Of a stretch of DNA of 64,000 nt, positions 11,072 through 23,225 are shown piece by piece. The notes beneath the pieces are model-generated. The model was given only the letters and a program-made list of their open reading frames with translations, had not been told where the DNA came from and made no database searches. The DNA is from Mactromeris polynyma. Taxonomy: Eukaryota > Mollusca > Bivalvia > Venerida > Mactridae. Each line of letters begins with the position of its first letter. The stretch's first letter is position 1. The stretch covers positions 28,942,905 through 29,006,904 of the forward strand of contig JASFXZ010000005.1 of assembly GCA_032209605.1 (NCBI GenBank), given 5' to 3'. A program made the position numbers and the translations under genes.

Positions 11072-11478
11072 AAGAGAAGGAATAAGTTGCTACAGGGAAC
11101 GCCACATACATGGGACAGTGCCTCCCCACACATACCTCTTGGGAAAAACAATCCATAAAACATAAGGCATTTGAGTAGGCTCAATGGTACATATGTTCGG
11201 GAACAGAGGCGCAAGGAATGGCCTAGCAGACCATAAGGAATAACTAGGAGAATCAGAGGACATACAGTGAAGAGGGAATAATGGATGGAAACGATTACAG
11301 GATAAGTCTGGACAGCTGGCAACACTAGGCGGACACTGGGCAGAAAATAACCTGAACACTTCATTATGTGAAGGAATTGCACAGAGGAAGTGAATATATA
11401 ACACACATTCAAAACACAAAAAGAAATAATAACCATACAGCGAATTACAGCCTTGGAATTGTCAGTAAAAATACTTGA
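11072..11478 (-). mobile_element. Family I repeat (LINE/SINE-like), near full length
   Basis: Read on the minus strand it ends GGCGTTCCCTGTAGCAACTT. Other copies are at 19148-19345, 28378-28735, 29805-30255 and 55255-55335. Minus-strand open frames at 11065-11436 overlap it, but their translation looks like chance. Superfamily uncertain. Confidence 0.65.
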
Positions 11479-11819
11479 AAAAAACTCTGAGCTTTAAATA
11501 GACGAGAGGTCAATATAATAAATACGAGTATGATTAATCGTTCATGAAAATGTATTTCAGTAGCAACATGTAAAATAAATTACAAAATGCTGTTTTGACC
11601 CCAAAAATACCAACAGTTTGAATTGAAATTTTCAGACATATCTGGGAATATCCCAACACATCAATTTCTATACAATAAAGACAAAATGAAATCGAAACAT
11701 TTTTACTTCCACAATTCTTTCAATGTGTCAACACTGATGTATTAGTTTTCCGAACCTTCAAGTTAAAATGTCGAAATAAAATAGACATGGAAATATTATA
11801 TCAATCACTCAAAGTTATA
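11479..11819. other. No recognisable feature
   Basis: AT-rich; repeats the phrase 'aaaaaactctgagcttta' seen at about 11011-11030, so a short local duplication around the family I copy is possible. Confidence 0.4.
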
Positions 11820-12524
11820 CAGTAGAACTTCGAAACCTCGAACAGTTTTGGCTCGAACACAGTAGAAACCTCAAACAGTTTTGGCTCGAACACATTAGAA
11901 ACCTCAAACAGTTTTGGCTCGAACACAGTAGATACCTCGAACAGGTTCTTCAGTCTCAGTGAAGATGTTTTCGGCGCAGCCGTACTAACATGGTTTTGCT
12001 ATTTGCATATCAGTGTTGTGTAAACCAATTAAATCTAACGTTAACCACCAAGGCAATTTCTCTTCAACTGAACAACGTTTGTGACCTTGACTAGGATTGG
12101 TTAACCTTTCGATAAAGGATACGTTACCTTACCGAAAGCCACTGTATTTCGGTGAATTGACCGAAAAACATTTTGGATCTGGAATAACCAGCAATCGTAA
12201 CATCTCATTATTTTTTATGTTGCACAACAAATCTTAACCTTCTTGTTAATTGTTAATGATCTATTGAAATGCAGAGTAAATAAATTATAAAACAACAATT
12301 TATCAAGTTCAATCGTCATTGAGTAAAGTCTGTCGAAGTCTCAAATAAATATAAATTCGACCCGAAATTTATTATCCAAACCGTTTTCAGAGTGCATTGT
12401 ATACCATTCGTACCGGGAACAGTCAGTTCGTACATACACATGTATACCATAGATACCTCGAACAATGAATGGCTCGAACTAATTGCTAGATCCGACGGCA
12501 GTTCGATGTTTCGAAGTTTGACTA
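11820..12524. mobile_element. ~705-bp non-autonomous DNA element with tandemly amplified end
   Basis: The left end CAGTAGAACTTCGAAACCTC and the inverted right end (reverse complement AGTCAAACTTCGAAACATCG) match over about 23 bp with few mismatches. A 33-bp unit (agtagaaacctcaaacag + ttttggctcgaacac) inside the left end is repeated three to four times. No transposase frame. The end sequence is again pogo/Tigger-like. Confidence 0.65.
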
Positions 12525-13019
12525 TAGTACAATGTGACTGAACTGCCTTTTGGTGGTGCGTGCAGTTTATGTACTTTGTCTAGAGGAACAGTGTTATATC
12601 TGATAATAATCTGTCAAACCACTTTTATGATGTATTATCTCTCTACGTTTATTCCTACAATCAGGCGAACCAAATTGTTGCATTTGATTATTCACTAAAG
12701 TCAGACACTTTTGTGTGTTCTTGTTATTCAGCTAAGATACTCAGAATCTGTTGAAGTCATGAATCTGTGAAAACTAAATAAATATCAATTATTTCTCAGA
12801 ATTATTTTACTTTATTGACATAAGGTACTTTGACGATCTGTTAACAGGTTAGCCGTGGAGAAAAAAATCAGGAAATAGTACATGTTTAGCTACCGCAAAT
12901 AATGACAATTTCCCACCTCATTTTAGTAATATTCGTTTCATCAAGTGAGAAACAAGTTTAAAATTTGAGTTAATCACTCTCGAAGACTGCTTCATAGGTT
13001 ACTAACCAGATTTGTTTTA
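12525..13019. other. No recognisable feature
   Basis: AT-rich anonymous intronic sequence. Confidence 0.4.
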
Positions 13020-13243
13020 TCAGGTTTTACGCCATTTCTCAACATTTGACAGTTACGTTTCGCAATTAGCTGACCCAACTAATTATCAACCAGTACTAAC
13101 TTGCCCTTCCGAGGTAAAGGACAAATGACCGTAGCCACATGTCACAGAAAGACATGACCTGTCCCCCCCCCCCCGGGAATCGAGCTGGAACCTCCCGGGT
13201 AACAGCCCAGCGCTCTACCAACTGAGCTAACTGTGCGGGCTTA
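13020..13243 (-). mobile_element. tRNA-related SINE, family G
   Basis: The minus-strand head AGTTAGCTCAGTTGGTAGAG is a typical tRNA A-box region, with a weaker B-box (gctcgattcccg). The body contains 'actaacttgcccttccg' and 'gacaaatgaccgtagcc'. A run of Cs lies at about 13164-13174. The tail is the conserved 'gttttacgccatttctcaac' block. Confidence 0.8.
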
Positions 13244-13884
13244 ACCAGTACGCATGCATTATTTAGGGACTGTGGAATTATAATAAATAATAATAAATAA
13301 TAATAAATGCTACTGATAATAACCAAAAGTCAATGATAAGTTATCTTAAACTTTTAAACTTCGAAGTTAAGTTTCATGTAACATGTAATTTGTTATAAAT
13401 ATGAACATATCAAAACACAGTTAAACAAAGTTACGTTTTCTACAAAATTCTCATTTTCCAACATATTCCGCATTATTTGTCATGTAACGGATCCGGCATA
13501 CATGTCTCACGATTTTATCACTGCAACCGAGATAGTATTACATTTTAATTGCAATGTAATGCATATGTTTCTAATGTCCGGATGTTATTTGTGTCCCACT
13601 TATCCGATATTTGATGGAATTTCCCTCAGAAGGATTTAATGACAAGTTAAATAGTCCTGTATTCAAATTGACACAATATGATACCCTTGTTACAATTTGA
13701 TATACACTCAACTCGTCATTATAATGACATTAAAAACTAAAATACTGTCTGTGCCGTTGGCCTTGTTCCGAGTTCACGAATATACTTAAATGTTTTCTTA
13801 ACTAAGCAAAAATCTCCAAAATATATTAAATCTGCTATCAAATGATTTTTTCTTAAAACCTATGTTTATTAAAAATTTATAGCA
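13244..13884. other. AT-rich stretch with (AATAAT)n
   Basis: A short 'aataataaataataataaa' run near 13280-13310; otherwise unremarkable. Confidence 0.4.
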
Positions 13885-14060
13885 CAGTAAAACCTCACTT
13901 AAAGACCACCTCAACAATGAGACCATCTCAAAATTAAGACCACAACTTTCAAGTCCATTTTCATAGTTTTGCTCTTGATTCAATCTCAATATTATAAACA
14001 CATCAATAAGAAGACATTTTAAGGGTCCCAATGGTGGTCTGATTATTGAGGTTTAACTTT
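13885..14060 (+). mobile_element. Family A MITE
   Basis: Begins CAGTAAAACCTCACTTAAAG and ends with the inverse 'attgaggtttaactt'. The interior alternates 'aagaccacctcaa' motifs in both orientations. The right end has decayed (actt for actg). Confidence 0.75.
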
Positions 14061-14243
14061 ATACATTTATCGAAAGAGAACAAAAGGACATTTGTTCTGC
14101 TTCATTAATCATTATATAATGAGTGATAAAAGATACTTCATTTACTCAAGTATATTTTATCTCTATAGCTCGTTTGCCTGTAGATACTGGTGATTATATT
14201 ATATTAACAGAACACATACCTAGTGTTCCTAGCACGGAGGTCA

Positions 14244-14576
14244 AAACTTGTTATTGTTGTTGTTGTTGTTATTATTGTTGTTGTTGTTATTTCAATTATT
14301 ATTGTTGTTATTAATATCATTATTATTATTATTATTGATCATAATTTTTATTGTTGTTATTATTATTGATCATAATTTTTATTGTTGTTATTATTATTAT
14401 TATCATAATTTTTATTATTATTGTTGTTTTTATTATTATTATTATCATTATTATTATTATCATTATTATTATTTTTATTATAATTATTATTTTTATTATT
14501 ATTTTTATTATAATAATTATTATTGTTACTATTATCATCACTATTATCATTATTATTATTATCATTATTATTATAG
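14244..14576. repeat. TTG/TTA trinucleotide microsatellite (~330 bp)
   Basis: Pure to imperfect (TTG)n then (TTA)n with TCA interruptions. It produces open frames of poly-Leu/Tyr/Ile or poly-Asn on the two strands, none of them genes. Confidence 0.95.
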
Positions 14577-14593
14577 ATCTCTATTTTGATTGT

Positions 14594-15000
14594 TTTGTGA
14601 CGGGTTTTACGTCGTTTCTTCACAGTAGTTCAGCTATACACGGTGGGCAGTGGTGGGCAGTTGACCAAACCAGCGCTCATGTGTTACCAAGCAGTGCTAA
14701 CCTGCTCCTCCGCAAGCAACTAACAACTTTCAACAAACGTTTGTACGATTTCCATCCTCCTCTTTAAGTGACGTCATTTCCAGACAACGTCACATGTGAC
14801 GTCACCATGTTCTGATAATAAGCAACATTTGCCCCATATGGCAATATTGTTGGAGTAAATATGGAGTTAATATTGTTTCCTGCTTGCAAATAGTGACATC
14901 ACATGTTGCGTTTTTCTTGAAATGACGTCTCTTACAGAAGAGGTTGTAAACCCCATAGCAGCGCTCAAATGACTTTGGATACTTTATCTTCCGTCAAATG
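14594..15000 (-). mobile_element. Family G SINE split by a family E element
   Basis: The SINE body runs 14594-14740 (ttttacgtcgtttcttcac ... cgcaagcaactaacaac) and seems to resume after 14966 with 'aaatgactttggatac', text that follows the same point in the SINE at 45813. The tRNA head is lost or very decayed. Confidence 0.55.
14741..14966. mobile_element. Family E element inserted in a SINE
   Basis: From TTGTACGATTTCCATCCTCC to CCCATAGCAGCGCTC, with TGACGTCA near 14769 and 14800 and a decayed TGACGTCT near the right end. The leftmost GAGCGCCGC is missing. Confidence 0.75.
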
Positions 15001-15800
15001 TTCACGTTGATCCCATCACAAACTTCATTTTGCTGATAGCAGTGAGCCATTTAAAATCGGAACTTTTCTTATCGTTGGCCAAAAAAGTGTACCTCATCAG
15101 TTTTAAAACTCTGTATCTCCATCAAAATAAGAAATTACACAGCGTCACTCGGTATAACTACAGGAGAATGATTCAGGTTTATTCCCAGTTATTCAAACTT
15201 GTTCAATTTCATTTTTTACGCCGATAATTCAAGAAAATGTCGAACTTTTGGCAAACAGTGCGTGCATATAACATGTTTTCTCGGTACATATGGCACTCCA
15301 AGCGCACACACGGTACGTAGTAATTGCTTGTTCTTTTCTTAAACGAAGCTCATATTAAGTGGTTATTCATTAACAAACGTAAAAGGTATAGCAAATATGT
15401 ACCCTTTGTCCATTTCGCACCATTCATATGGTACAACCATCAACCAACATGACTGCCATCAATGCAGCAGGTAACACGGGGTGTACGAGGCATGTTTATA
15501 GATATTTGAAATAGCGATGCTTATTCGGACTCCACTGTGCTAATTAGCTGCAAATATATACTAAAAGTGTTGTTTTTTAATTAGACTACAATGACAAATG
15601 CATTACATCACATCACTTTTTAAACGTATCACGATATCAGACAGAAATTCTAACCTCAATAACACCGGACGTAATTAGCCACAAATTGTAACGGTATCCA
15701 TTGTCACTTTCATTCTAGCGTATTATCTTCAAAAAACCCAGACAATGTCGTAATATTCCGGATACATTGTTTTGCATGGAGCGATCAGGTTACCCATATA
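15001..15800. other. No recognisable feature
   Basis: AT-rich. The plus-strand frame at 15030-15227 has no domain and no splice context. Confidence 0.4.
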
Positions 15801-15972
15801 CAGTAAAACCTCACTTTAAGACCATCTCAATATTCTGGAATTGACGATTTTAACTTAACGAATTGATAATTTTGAATTCGTAAATTCACGATTTCAAGTT
15901 TAACCTACATAATTAAATATTATCTAGGAGAGACATAATAGAGTGTGAATATCACCGCCGGGTTTCTAGTAT
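15801..15972. mobile_element. Family A fragment joined to a family C MITE
   Basis: 15801-15838 is the first ~38 bp of family A (cagtaaaacctcacttt). It breaks into family C text of 'gaattcgtaaattcacgat' type, ending 'atatcaccgccgggttt' at about 15970. Confidence 0.6.
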
Positions 15973-17804
15973 ATTGCTACACACATGACTTTAATTTCGT
16001 TCATTGGTTTGGTTTATCCCATCTGCATTCTACATACATAGTACTATAATTATATACGTATACTATAGAGGGATAAAGGGACATAATTCTAGAAGGGATA
16101 AAGGGAGAGAACTAGTGATTATCTCACGTGATTATGACAAAGTGATGTTAATTTCCGGTTCATTGGCTTGGCCTGTCTAGAATATGGATTTTGCTAAGAA
16201 GAACGATTGTATAAATCATAGATAACGAGAAAGAACAAAGACAAGAAAATAATGTATTGTTTCAGTAAATCTTAAAAATTTGATTTACCGAACCACCGTT
16301 GTCGGAATTCCCGGTTTTGCGCGTTCAATATGATATCCGAATTTATTTTAGTGGTAAACATACAAACGACTGGTACTTTATATATCTTATTAGATAAACT
16401 ATGAGATTCACTACCGCTGTGTAAATAATCTATTACTGGTAACAGATGTTCTAGGCGAATAAAAGATCTCAAAATATGTACTTAATTCTATAAATAAATG
16501 TATTTATCGCCTGTTAACGTATACCGATATCACTAAGTGACAAATTTCTAATGTAGGCATTTCCTTGAAAATATATACTGTATCTAAGAATGCTTCCCCA
16601 TAATATGACAGGAACTCAATCAAGTTGAAGTCCATCGGAAAAACGTCATTTCCTGTTTCCCTGTGGAGTAAGTATCTCATGGAAAGAATTACTTAGCAAA
16701 TGTGCTCATTTTCACCTGTTAAACGGATGTTTTTCGAAATATACGACGCTTCCCATGGTGCCCATCACGACAACGTGTAATTAACGATGATTGTAGCACG
16801 CTACACAATAGGTCATATATCACCATGGACACCGTCTAGTCTACGGACAAGTACGGTATTTACGGCATTTAGTACAGACTTTTGAAAACAAAAGATGGAG
16901 TGTGTTCAGAAAACTTGTTTATTTGTAATGAAATTATACTTATATACTTTACCGACGTAGCAAGATCAGGAAAGTGTCTCATCGTAATGAGAGTTTGCCC
17001 TGTAATATTACACTTTCTTCAATCATTCGAGAAAACGTGTACTTCTTTATTTTCTATCTGACTTTATCAGTCGGTTTTCTTGGAAGTTTGAAGACCATGT
17101 AGAATACTGGCCACAGTCGCATGATTCTAGGTAACTTCAATGATCTGGCGCTCGTACCGGTAATGTGTCTAGTTTCAAAGCGTATAGTTTCAATTAACGT
17201 AAACGCGTTTTCTTACCTCAGTCAGTCATTCGTTAATAAGTATATACACTAAATGCCGTACTATTCCGTCGACGGTGGTCACGGTTTACACAACATAGAG
17301 GAAACTTACTAATATGAAAGTATTATTCTACGATAAAATATACTTTGCTGTTGAGTTTTACGCCCTCGTTTGGATGCTAAGCACTCGTGATTTCATTACT
17401 ACGCATCTGAACTCGTGGCTTCAATTCATTACACGATAATTCACGGTAACATGTTTATTATTTTTTATTATTTCTTTAATAGTGGGGACTGCAATACTAT
17501 GTCCTCCTTTTTGACAGGTCACAGAGACATCTATGAATTAACCCAGTTAATGTCGACCAACTGTCAACTAAGTACAATAACTTCAGCCTGTAAAATACAG
17601 ATACATGCATATTTTTCATGTACAGCTTTCCTGGATAAATATCATGAATGATCTCCCTTGATAAGCGGTTTTGTTAAAGCCATTATTTCTTAATTGGGTT
17701 GTCTCCCTTCCAAGCGAAAATGATAACCGTCAAAAAATGGTCAATAATCGGTATTGGCTGCATGTTATCATCGATTTAATATACTCTAATTTAACATCAA
17801 GGGG
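15973..17804. other. Long stretch with one 'gggataaagggagagaac' fragment
   Basis: About 16065-16150 carries two units of the motif that forms the array at 59388-59900, followed by the shared 'gtgattatctcacgtgatta' flank. Elsewhere I see no gene or repeat. Short open frames at 16272-16472 and 17415-17651 show no domain. Confidence 0.5.
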
Positions 17805-17872
17805 ATGGGGCGAACTCAGGACCTTCCGGGATCAAGGGTCAGGCGTGTTACCCCCTCGACCACTGTGCTCAT
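17805..17872 (-). repeat. tRNA-like SINE head fragment
   Basis: The minus strand carries an anticodon-arm-like 'ggtcgagggggtaacacgcc' and a decayed B-box around 'ggaaggtcctgagttcgcc'. A related sequence lies at 33945-34036. Too degenerate to be a functional tRNA. Confidence 0.45.
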
Positions 17873-19147
17873 TCTGAAAATGCGAGTCAATGCCATACAA
17901 ACTTCTATGGAAAAAACACGATATCGTGACACAGTCATATTATCCGCCTATCTTAACTTATACGCAAGCTAGATTTGTTAATCAGATGGGGAATATATTC
18001 TGCGTGAATAGAATCCTTTGGGTATAAAACTCCATCATGAATCTGAATTATTTACATGACGTGTAAATATCACGCTTTGTTCTTTCATAACGATTTCTCG
18101 TAATCTCGCAATGTCGAACATAGTCATAACATAATACGCCATGTCTATAGGAACTTTCAAAATCTCTGTAAAATTGGTAAAGATATGAACCGACACACAA
18201 TTAAAATTCGATAATTGATAATATTCAAATGTCTTGGGCACATTTCCGTACTAAACAATCGTCCAATTTCTCAAATATGAGGTATTGTTATTAAAACAAT
18301 GTAAAACCTCCACAGAGCGGCCCTGTCTTGAGAAACAACCTCTCTCCAACAAATCATATATATATTTTACTATTGAAAACATTAACGACCAATCTAACTT
18401 CCACACAGCAACCATATCTTAAAAGCATTCAAATATGAACTCCTCCCAATGGGAGGTCCTCGGGTAACACAGTTGCACAGCAGAACAGAACCATTCATTA
18501 CTGCTTAACATTAGTGACTGTTCTGTTTTTACGCCATATTTGGTATAAGAGTCACGTGACCTAAGCGGAAGGCGGACACTGTTGCAAAAGATTCCGTAGA
18601 CTTGATACAACTTAAAGTATTCTCTTTGGCTTAGCGTGAATCCATTAACAACGCATCTGAGACTATTTTTCAATTTTTTTCCTGATTAAGGAAGATTATA
18701 CACTCATTTGACGAATCGTACAAAACTGACAGTTCTATATACAATATTATCTGGAAACACCGACAGATTTGACATTCCTTGTTAAAAACTCAGCCGAAAA
18801 TATGCACCAGACACAATATGATACGGAATATAATAATACCAATATTGTATCAATATTGTACTGCACATCAGATAATATCGAAAGATGGTACCCACATTAT
18901 TGCACAACTTCTGAGGAATCGCTTCAGATTTTTCATATTGCCATATATATTCTAACACCGTAAATCTTTCAAAGAGGCAATGGCGACTTCACTCGCTGTT
19001 TTATTTGTCAATACCTATACAATGTATTTACAATAACATTCACGTTCTTTCTAACCCTTTCGGCCTATGCTTATTGACCTTCTTGACTTGTTCCGTGATG
19101 TATTCCATCAGCTAAACATTTTCCCATTATTGTGACCCTAAACTCTC
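17873..19147. other. No recognisable feature
   Basis: Contains 'aaaacctccacagagcggccctgtc' near 18303, which resembles 25672-25700, so a short unnamed dispersed element may be present. Open frames at 18035-18241, 18419-18673 and 18769-18963 show no domains. Confidence 0.4.
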
Positions 19148-19345
19148 CAAAGTTGCTATGTGGTCGGCCAGACCATTACTTGCGCGCTGTTGCCATACGT
19201 GTTTACCCTTGCACCTGCTCAGGCACTAATGTTTTGTAGAACGTTGTTTCCCTGGGGGTCTTAGTGGGGAGTCTGTGTGGGGAGGCTTTGCCTAATGTAT
19301 GTGACGTTCCCTGTAACAACTTAATCTCTCTTTAATAATATATGT
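19148..19345 (+). mobile_element. Family I repeat, 3' part
   Basis: Ends 'gacgttccctgtaacaactt' plus 'aatctctctttaata'. The preceding 'gtgtggggaggctttgcc' matches the other copies. Confidence 0.65.
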
Positions 19346-19370
19346 AGCTGCCAAAGACTGACCTCTTTCA

Positions 19371-19478
19371 AGTCCCGATGTACCTTCTTAGGCACGTCGA
19401 ATTGAAATTGGTTATTTGAACTGTTTTACTGAAATAAAATTTCGGACCCGATAAATTCGAATGAACGAGGTCCGACTG
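19371..19478 (+). mobile_element. Family B MITE, right half
   Basis: Starts inside the element at 'agtcccgatgtaccttc' and ends intact at 'aacgaggtccgactg'. Confidence 0.75.
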
Positions 19479-19888
19479 TAGCTAACACGGTGTAAAACCC
19501 AATTTTAAATATGAGATATATGTATTTTTTTCTGTAATGAGAAAAACCCTGTATTTTCATGGATATACATATTTTTATGAATATCAGAGATACGATCTAT
19601 TGTACAATGTGCAGAACGTTATCTTCTAAATTCTATTTATGATTTTGCTGATGTTATCGCTAAATTTCGCGAATACAAATGATTGTGTCTGCATTGTACA
19701 TTATCCTGTCAGATATCTATAAAATCAAATGTCTGACACATAACGTATGGTAAATATATCTAAAATAAACGGAAAATTCAACATAAGAAATCATCCATCT
19801 TGCTTCAACTGCACTCCTATGTAAGACAAAAGTAATGGTCAAGACAAAATCAAATCCGGACGCACACATGCACATACACCGATCCGCC
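19479..19888. other. No recognisable feature
   Basis: AT-rich anonymous sequence. Confidence 0.4.
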
Positions 19889-20066
19889 ATGTCGGATCTC
19901 GTTCATTTGAATTCATCGCCTCCGAAATTGTATTTCAAATAATACAGGATTTCGAATGGCTCATTTCAATTCGAAGTGCCAAAGAAGTTACATCGGGAAT
20001 TGGTATTTTTTTCGGATGATACCAATTATTCGGATAGAAGGTTGTCGAATAAACGAGGTACGACTG
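19889..20066 (+). mobile_element. Family B MITE, full length
   Basis: From 'tgtcggatctcgttcat' to 'ataaacgaggtacgactg', followed by TA. End mutations suggest an older copy. Confidence 0.75.
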
Positions 20067-20224
20067 TATTATTTTCCAGCCACCGTTTTACGACATTCTT
20101 AAGCAGTATTCCAATAATGTATTGGACTGTCAGTTGACCTAACCAGTATGTCTTATAGCCAACCAGAACTAAACCATTCATCCGAAAGTACGCACTTCCC
20201 CCACATGATTGTTTGCTTCATCTA

Positions 20225-20595
20225 ATTTTACGCCGTTTTCCAGCAATTTTGCAGCCATATATACAGCGAGCAGATGATCTGGCCAGTTTTCCTAGAATTA
20301 ATTATTAACCAATACTAACTTGCCCTTCCGCGCGCAACTGACAACTTCTCCACGTGAGGAAGACATGACCATAGAAAATATCATGGAAGAACATAATCTA
20401 CCCAACCCGTGTTTCGAACCCGAATCTGCCGAGTGACAGTCAATCGATGAGCAAGCCGAGTGGGCCTTCCAAACATGAACCGGACAGATGACTTTGGATG
20501 TATAGTTTTCAGTCTATTAGACACGGCGAACACGCATCCGAGGTTCAAGCATACCTCATCACGACTGGCAGTCGAATGCTCTATCAACTCAAATT
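20225..20595 (-). mobile_element. Family G SINE, enlarged head
   Basis: 'Ttacgccgttttccagcaa' and 'actaacttgcccttccg' mark the body. Two tRNA-like blocks follow (near 20405-20470 and 20545-20595), suggesting a dimeric or internally duplicated head. Confidence 0.6.
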
Positions 20596-21370
20596 TGCCT
20601 TCCGTTTATTTCTATACAGATCACTAATATATATGCAATTGAATTCTTGACGATAAAAGATAGAATTACAAAGACAAACATCCATTGTTTATGATATTCT
20701 GCAAAGCTGTCCTCTGTCTGTATAATTTTATTGTTGAGTTTACGACAATAGTGTATTTGCCCTCATTCGAAGTTTTGAGAATTGGATATAAAAAGGTTTT
20801 GAAACGTTCGGTCTATATACTAAACTTCAATGCTTTGTATGATCTTTGCCTACGATGTAGTTCAGGCGATATGAGACAGGAACATCAGATCTAGCAAAAT
20901 TATTTGATAAAACAAACATTTCCCATAATGCACCGCGAACATCACGCAAGCCTTTCCTGTTGGCCTCAAAGTTTACGTGCTGTCACAATCGTCTTACTTA
21001 ACAATGCAATGTCTTACTCTGTCCTGTTCGTAATTTCATATTTGGACACATACAATGAGCGTTTCTCATCAGAAAACATTGGCAACCTAACTATATTCAA
21101 TCTAATAAATATAACTGCATATCAGAAATCTACCTCATAGAAAATATGAATGCAAAACAATTACATCTGTAGATTGATTGTATGTTCGATTAATTTTTTG
21201 TGATGCCACAAGATTGGAGCAACATTCTTTCCGCCTTAATTGACTTGGCAATATCTAGCACATACTGTGTATTCAATCAGTATTTTATAGGAAATATGAT
21301 CTTTTCTGGAAGCCAGCGTCGGCACAAAAGGTATTTTTGAACCTAGCTTTAGTAAGGTCGACCTTTGCAC
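20596..21370. other. No recognisable feature
   Basis: Plus-strand frames at 20685-20894 and 20904-21140 start with ATG but have no domain, no splice context and no repeat relation. I do not call them. Confidence 0.35.
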
Positions 21371-21379
21371 AATGTTTCA

Positions 21380-21720
21380 CACGATCGTTGACATTGATGC
21401 AAATGATGATGATAGAGATGTTGTGGCAGTGTTGATGATGATATCAGAGATGGGGAACGGTATTGATGATGATGATGGTTGTGGAGATGTTTTGGCAGTG
21501 TTGATGATGATGTCAGATATGGGGAACGGTATTGATGATGATGGTGGTGGTGGTGATGTCGTGAAAGTGATGATGTTGCCAAATATGGGGAACGGTATAG
21601 ATGATGATGATGGTAGTGGAGATGTTGTGGCAGTGATGATGATGGTATCAGATATGGGGAACGGTATTGATGATGATGGTGGCGGAGGAGATGTCGTGGC
21701 GGTCATGATTACGGTGGTTT
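21380..21720 (+). repeat. 66-69-bp codon-length tandem repeat, ~4.5 units
   Basis: Each unit has 'atatggggaacggtattgat', then GAT/GGT triplets, then 'gatgttgtggcagtgatgatg'. All units are multiples of 3, so a plus-strand frame of 127 codons (21372-21755; MGNGIDDD then GGGGDVVAVMM per unit) stays open, as does the antisense. Most likely a GAT/GGT-derived satellite rather than a gene. Confidence 0.7.
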
Positions 21721-21755
21721 TGCAAAACAAAGTGTTGTTGAACAAATCGGTGTAA

Positions 21756-22466
21756 GAGAAACTTTAGGAATGACTTTCACGCTGTTTAATTTGATGACGA
21801 TGTTGGTGATGATGATAATGATGGCAATAAAGAAATAGTATCAATGATGACGACGGTGAGGATGACAACAATGTTGACTGCTGTGATGCTGCAGCTAATG
21901 AATCTGATTATAATAGTGAAATAAATCCTGAATATCATTGACACCAGACATCTATTTCATGGTTAAACAGTCACTGACACAACAAGTCAATAACACAAGA
22001 CATCCCACAAATCACAGAAAACCAATACTCGAGAAAAAATGTTTTCCAAAGTTTCTGAAGAGTAAAATGTACAGATGAACTGTTTGACATTTTTCTGGAT
22101 TCGGCAGAAGCTAATACCGTATGCGATCGAGCTTTTAATATGTGCCACCTAGACGGGCAATAACGCTCTTATAACTCAAGAGGAAGATAGCCACTTTATC
22201 AGACAAAACATTAATAGGCCGAGCAATAGCGTTTCTGTTCTGGCAAATTCCATCACAATACAATTTGTATCCAATAAATAATAGCATCAATCAGCCGTTA
22301 CGAACACAAAACCGTTTGTAAGAGGAAAACGACTGGTCACATAGAATGGACAATCTTCGGTAATCAAATTACTTCATTCGTATAAAAATGCAAATGAATT
22401 TGCTGAGGAAATTGTCTGACCGATGGAAGCATTCAACGTTCTCGCTCGTCTGCATACATGTATGTA
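21756..22466. other. GAT-rich decay zone and anonymous sequence
   Basis: To about 21860, loose GATGATGA text looks like worn units of the preceding array. The rest is unremarkable. Confidence 0.45.
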
Positions 22467-22644
22467 CAGTAAAACCTCAATAATTAGAGCAACCTTGGGA
22501 CCCTTGACAACTGGTCTTAATACTGAGGGGGTCTTAATATTAAAATTGAATACAGAGCACAACAGTGAAAATGGACTTGAAACTTTTGTTCTTAATTTTG
22601 AAGTGGTCTTATTATTGAGGTGGTCTTTAAGTGAGGTTTTACTG
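22467..22644 (+). mobile_element. Family A MITE, full length
   Basis: Clean inverted ends CAGTAAAACCTCAATAATT and AAGTGAGGTTTTACTG with the internal block 'gaaaatggacttgaaa'. This is the best preserved copy and a good reference for the family. Confidence 0.85.
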
Positions 22645-22744
22645 AATGTGAAAATTACAGTTTTTTTTCTTCAGTCTCATCTCTAGTAACGTCATAAGCG
22701 TCTGATGACAATAAAACTTTATTTCCCGCAAAGTAGGATACTTT

Positions 22745-22945
22745 TTTAAATGGGTTTAATGCCTTGTTTCAACATTTGTTTTCAGTTATATGGCGGTCAG
22801 TTGACCTAAGCAGTTTACTTGATTAATTAACACCTTGTCCTATCGCAAGCAGATGACAATTTCCCCACATGACTCAGAAGTGGACGATCTGACCTGCCCT
22901 AGCTGGGAATCGAACCCGTAGCTCCTGTGTAACAATTTGATAAGT
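22745..22945 (-). mobile_element. Family G SINE
   Basis: 'Ttaatgccttgtttcaaca', then 'tatggcggtcagttgacc', then 'tgggaatcgaacccgtagc' (B-box, minus strand). The A-box region is degraded (ttgataagtt). Confidence 0.7.
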
Positions 22946-23004
22946 TAAAATGGTATTATATTTTTTCTTTCTTCTCAGACGGCTATAAGAAAGTTTGAAA
23001 TCGT

Positions 23005-23225
23005 CCAAATTGCATTTCATGTTACGAACATACCATCTGTTAGTTTGATATTATGTTTTCTGAACCGAAAGTAGCTGATTTTAGTCATTAAAACGAAAGT
23101 AGCTGATTTTAGTCATTAAAACGAAAGTAGCTGATTTTAGCCATTAAAACGAAAGTAGAGATTTTGACAGATCGGAAATAATTTTCTAATTTATCGTTAT
23201 GATAACGAACATGAAATGACTCCAA
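23005..23225 (+). repeat. Family L repeat with an internal 28-bp triplication
   Basis: 'Cgaaagtagctgattttag' followed by 'tcattaaaa' is repeated three times (23071-23155). The flanks 'atttcatgttacgaacata' and 'tttatcgttatgataacgaa' match 49505-49675. Confidence 0.65.

Noticed and set aside
11065..11436. Overlapping minus-strand frames as a membrane protein
   Set aside because: They coincide with family I repeat copies found at four other sites, where the frame is not kept.
14248..14767. Hydrophobic Leu/Ile/Tyr-rich frames resembling membrane proteins
   Set aside because: Translation of a TTA/TTG microsatellite.
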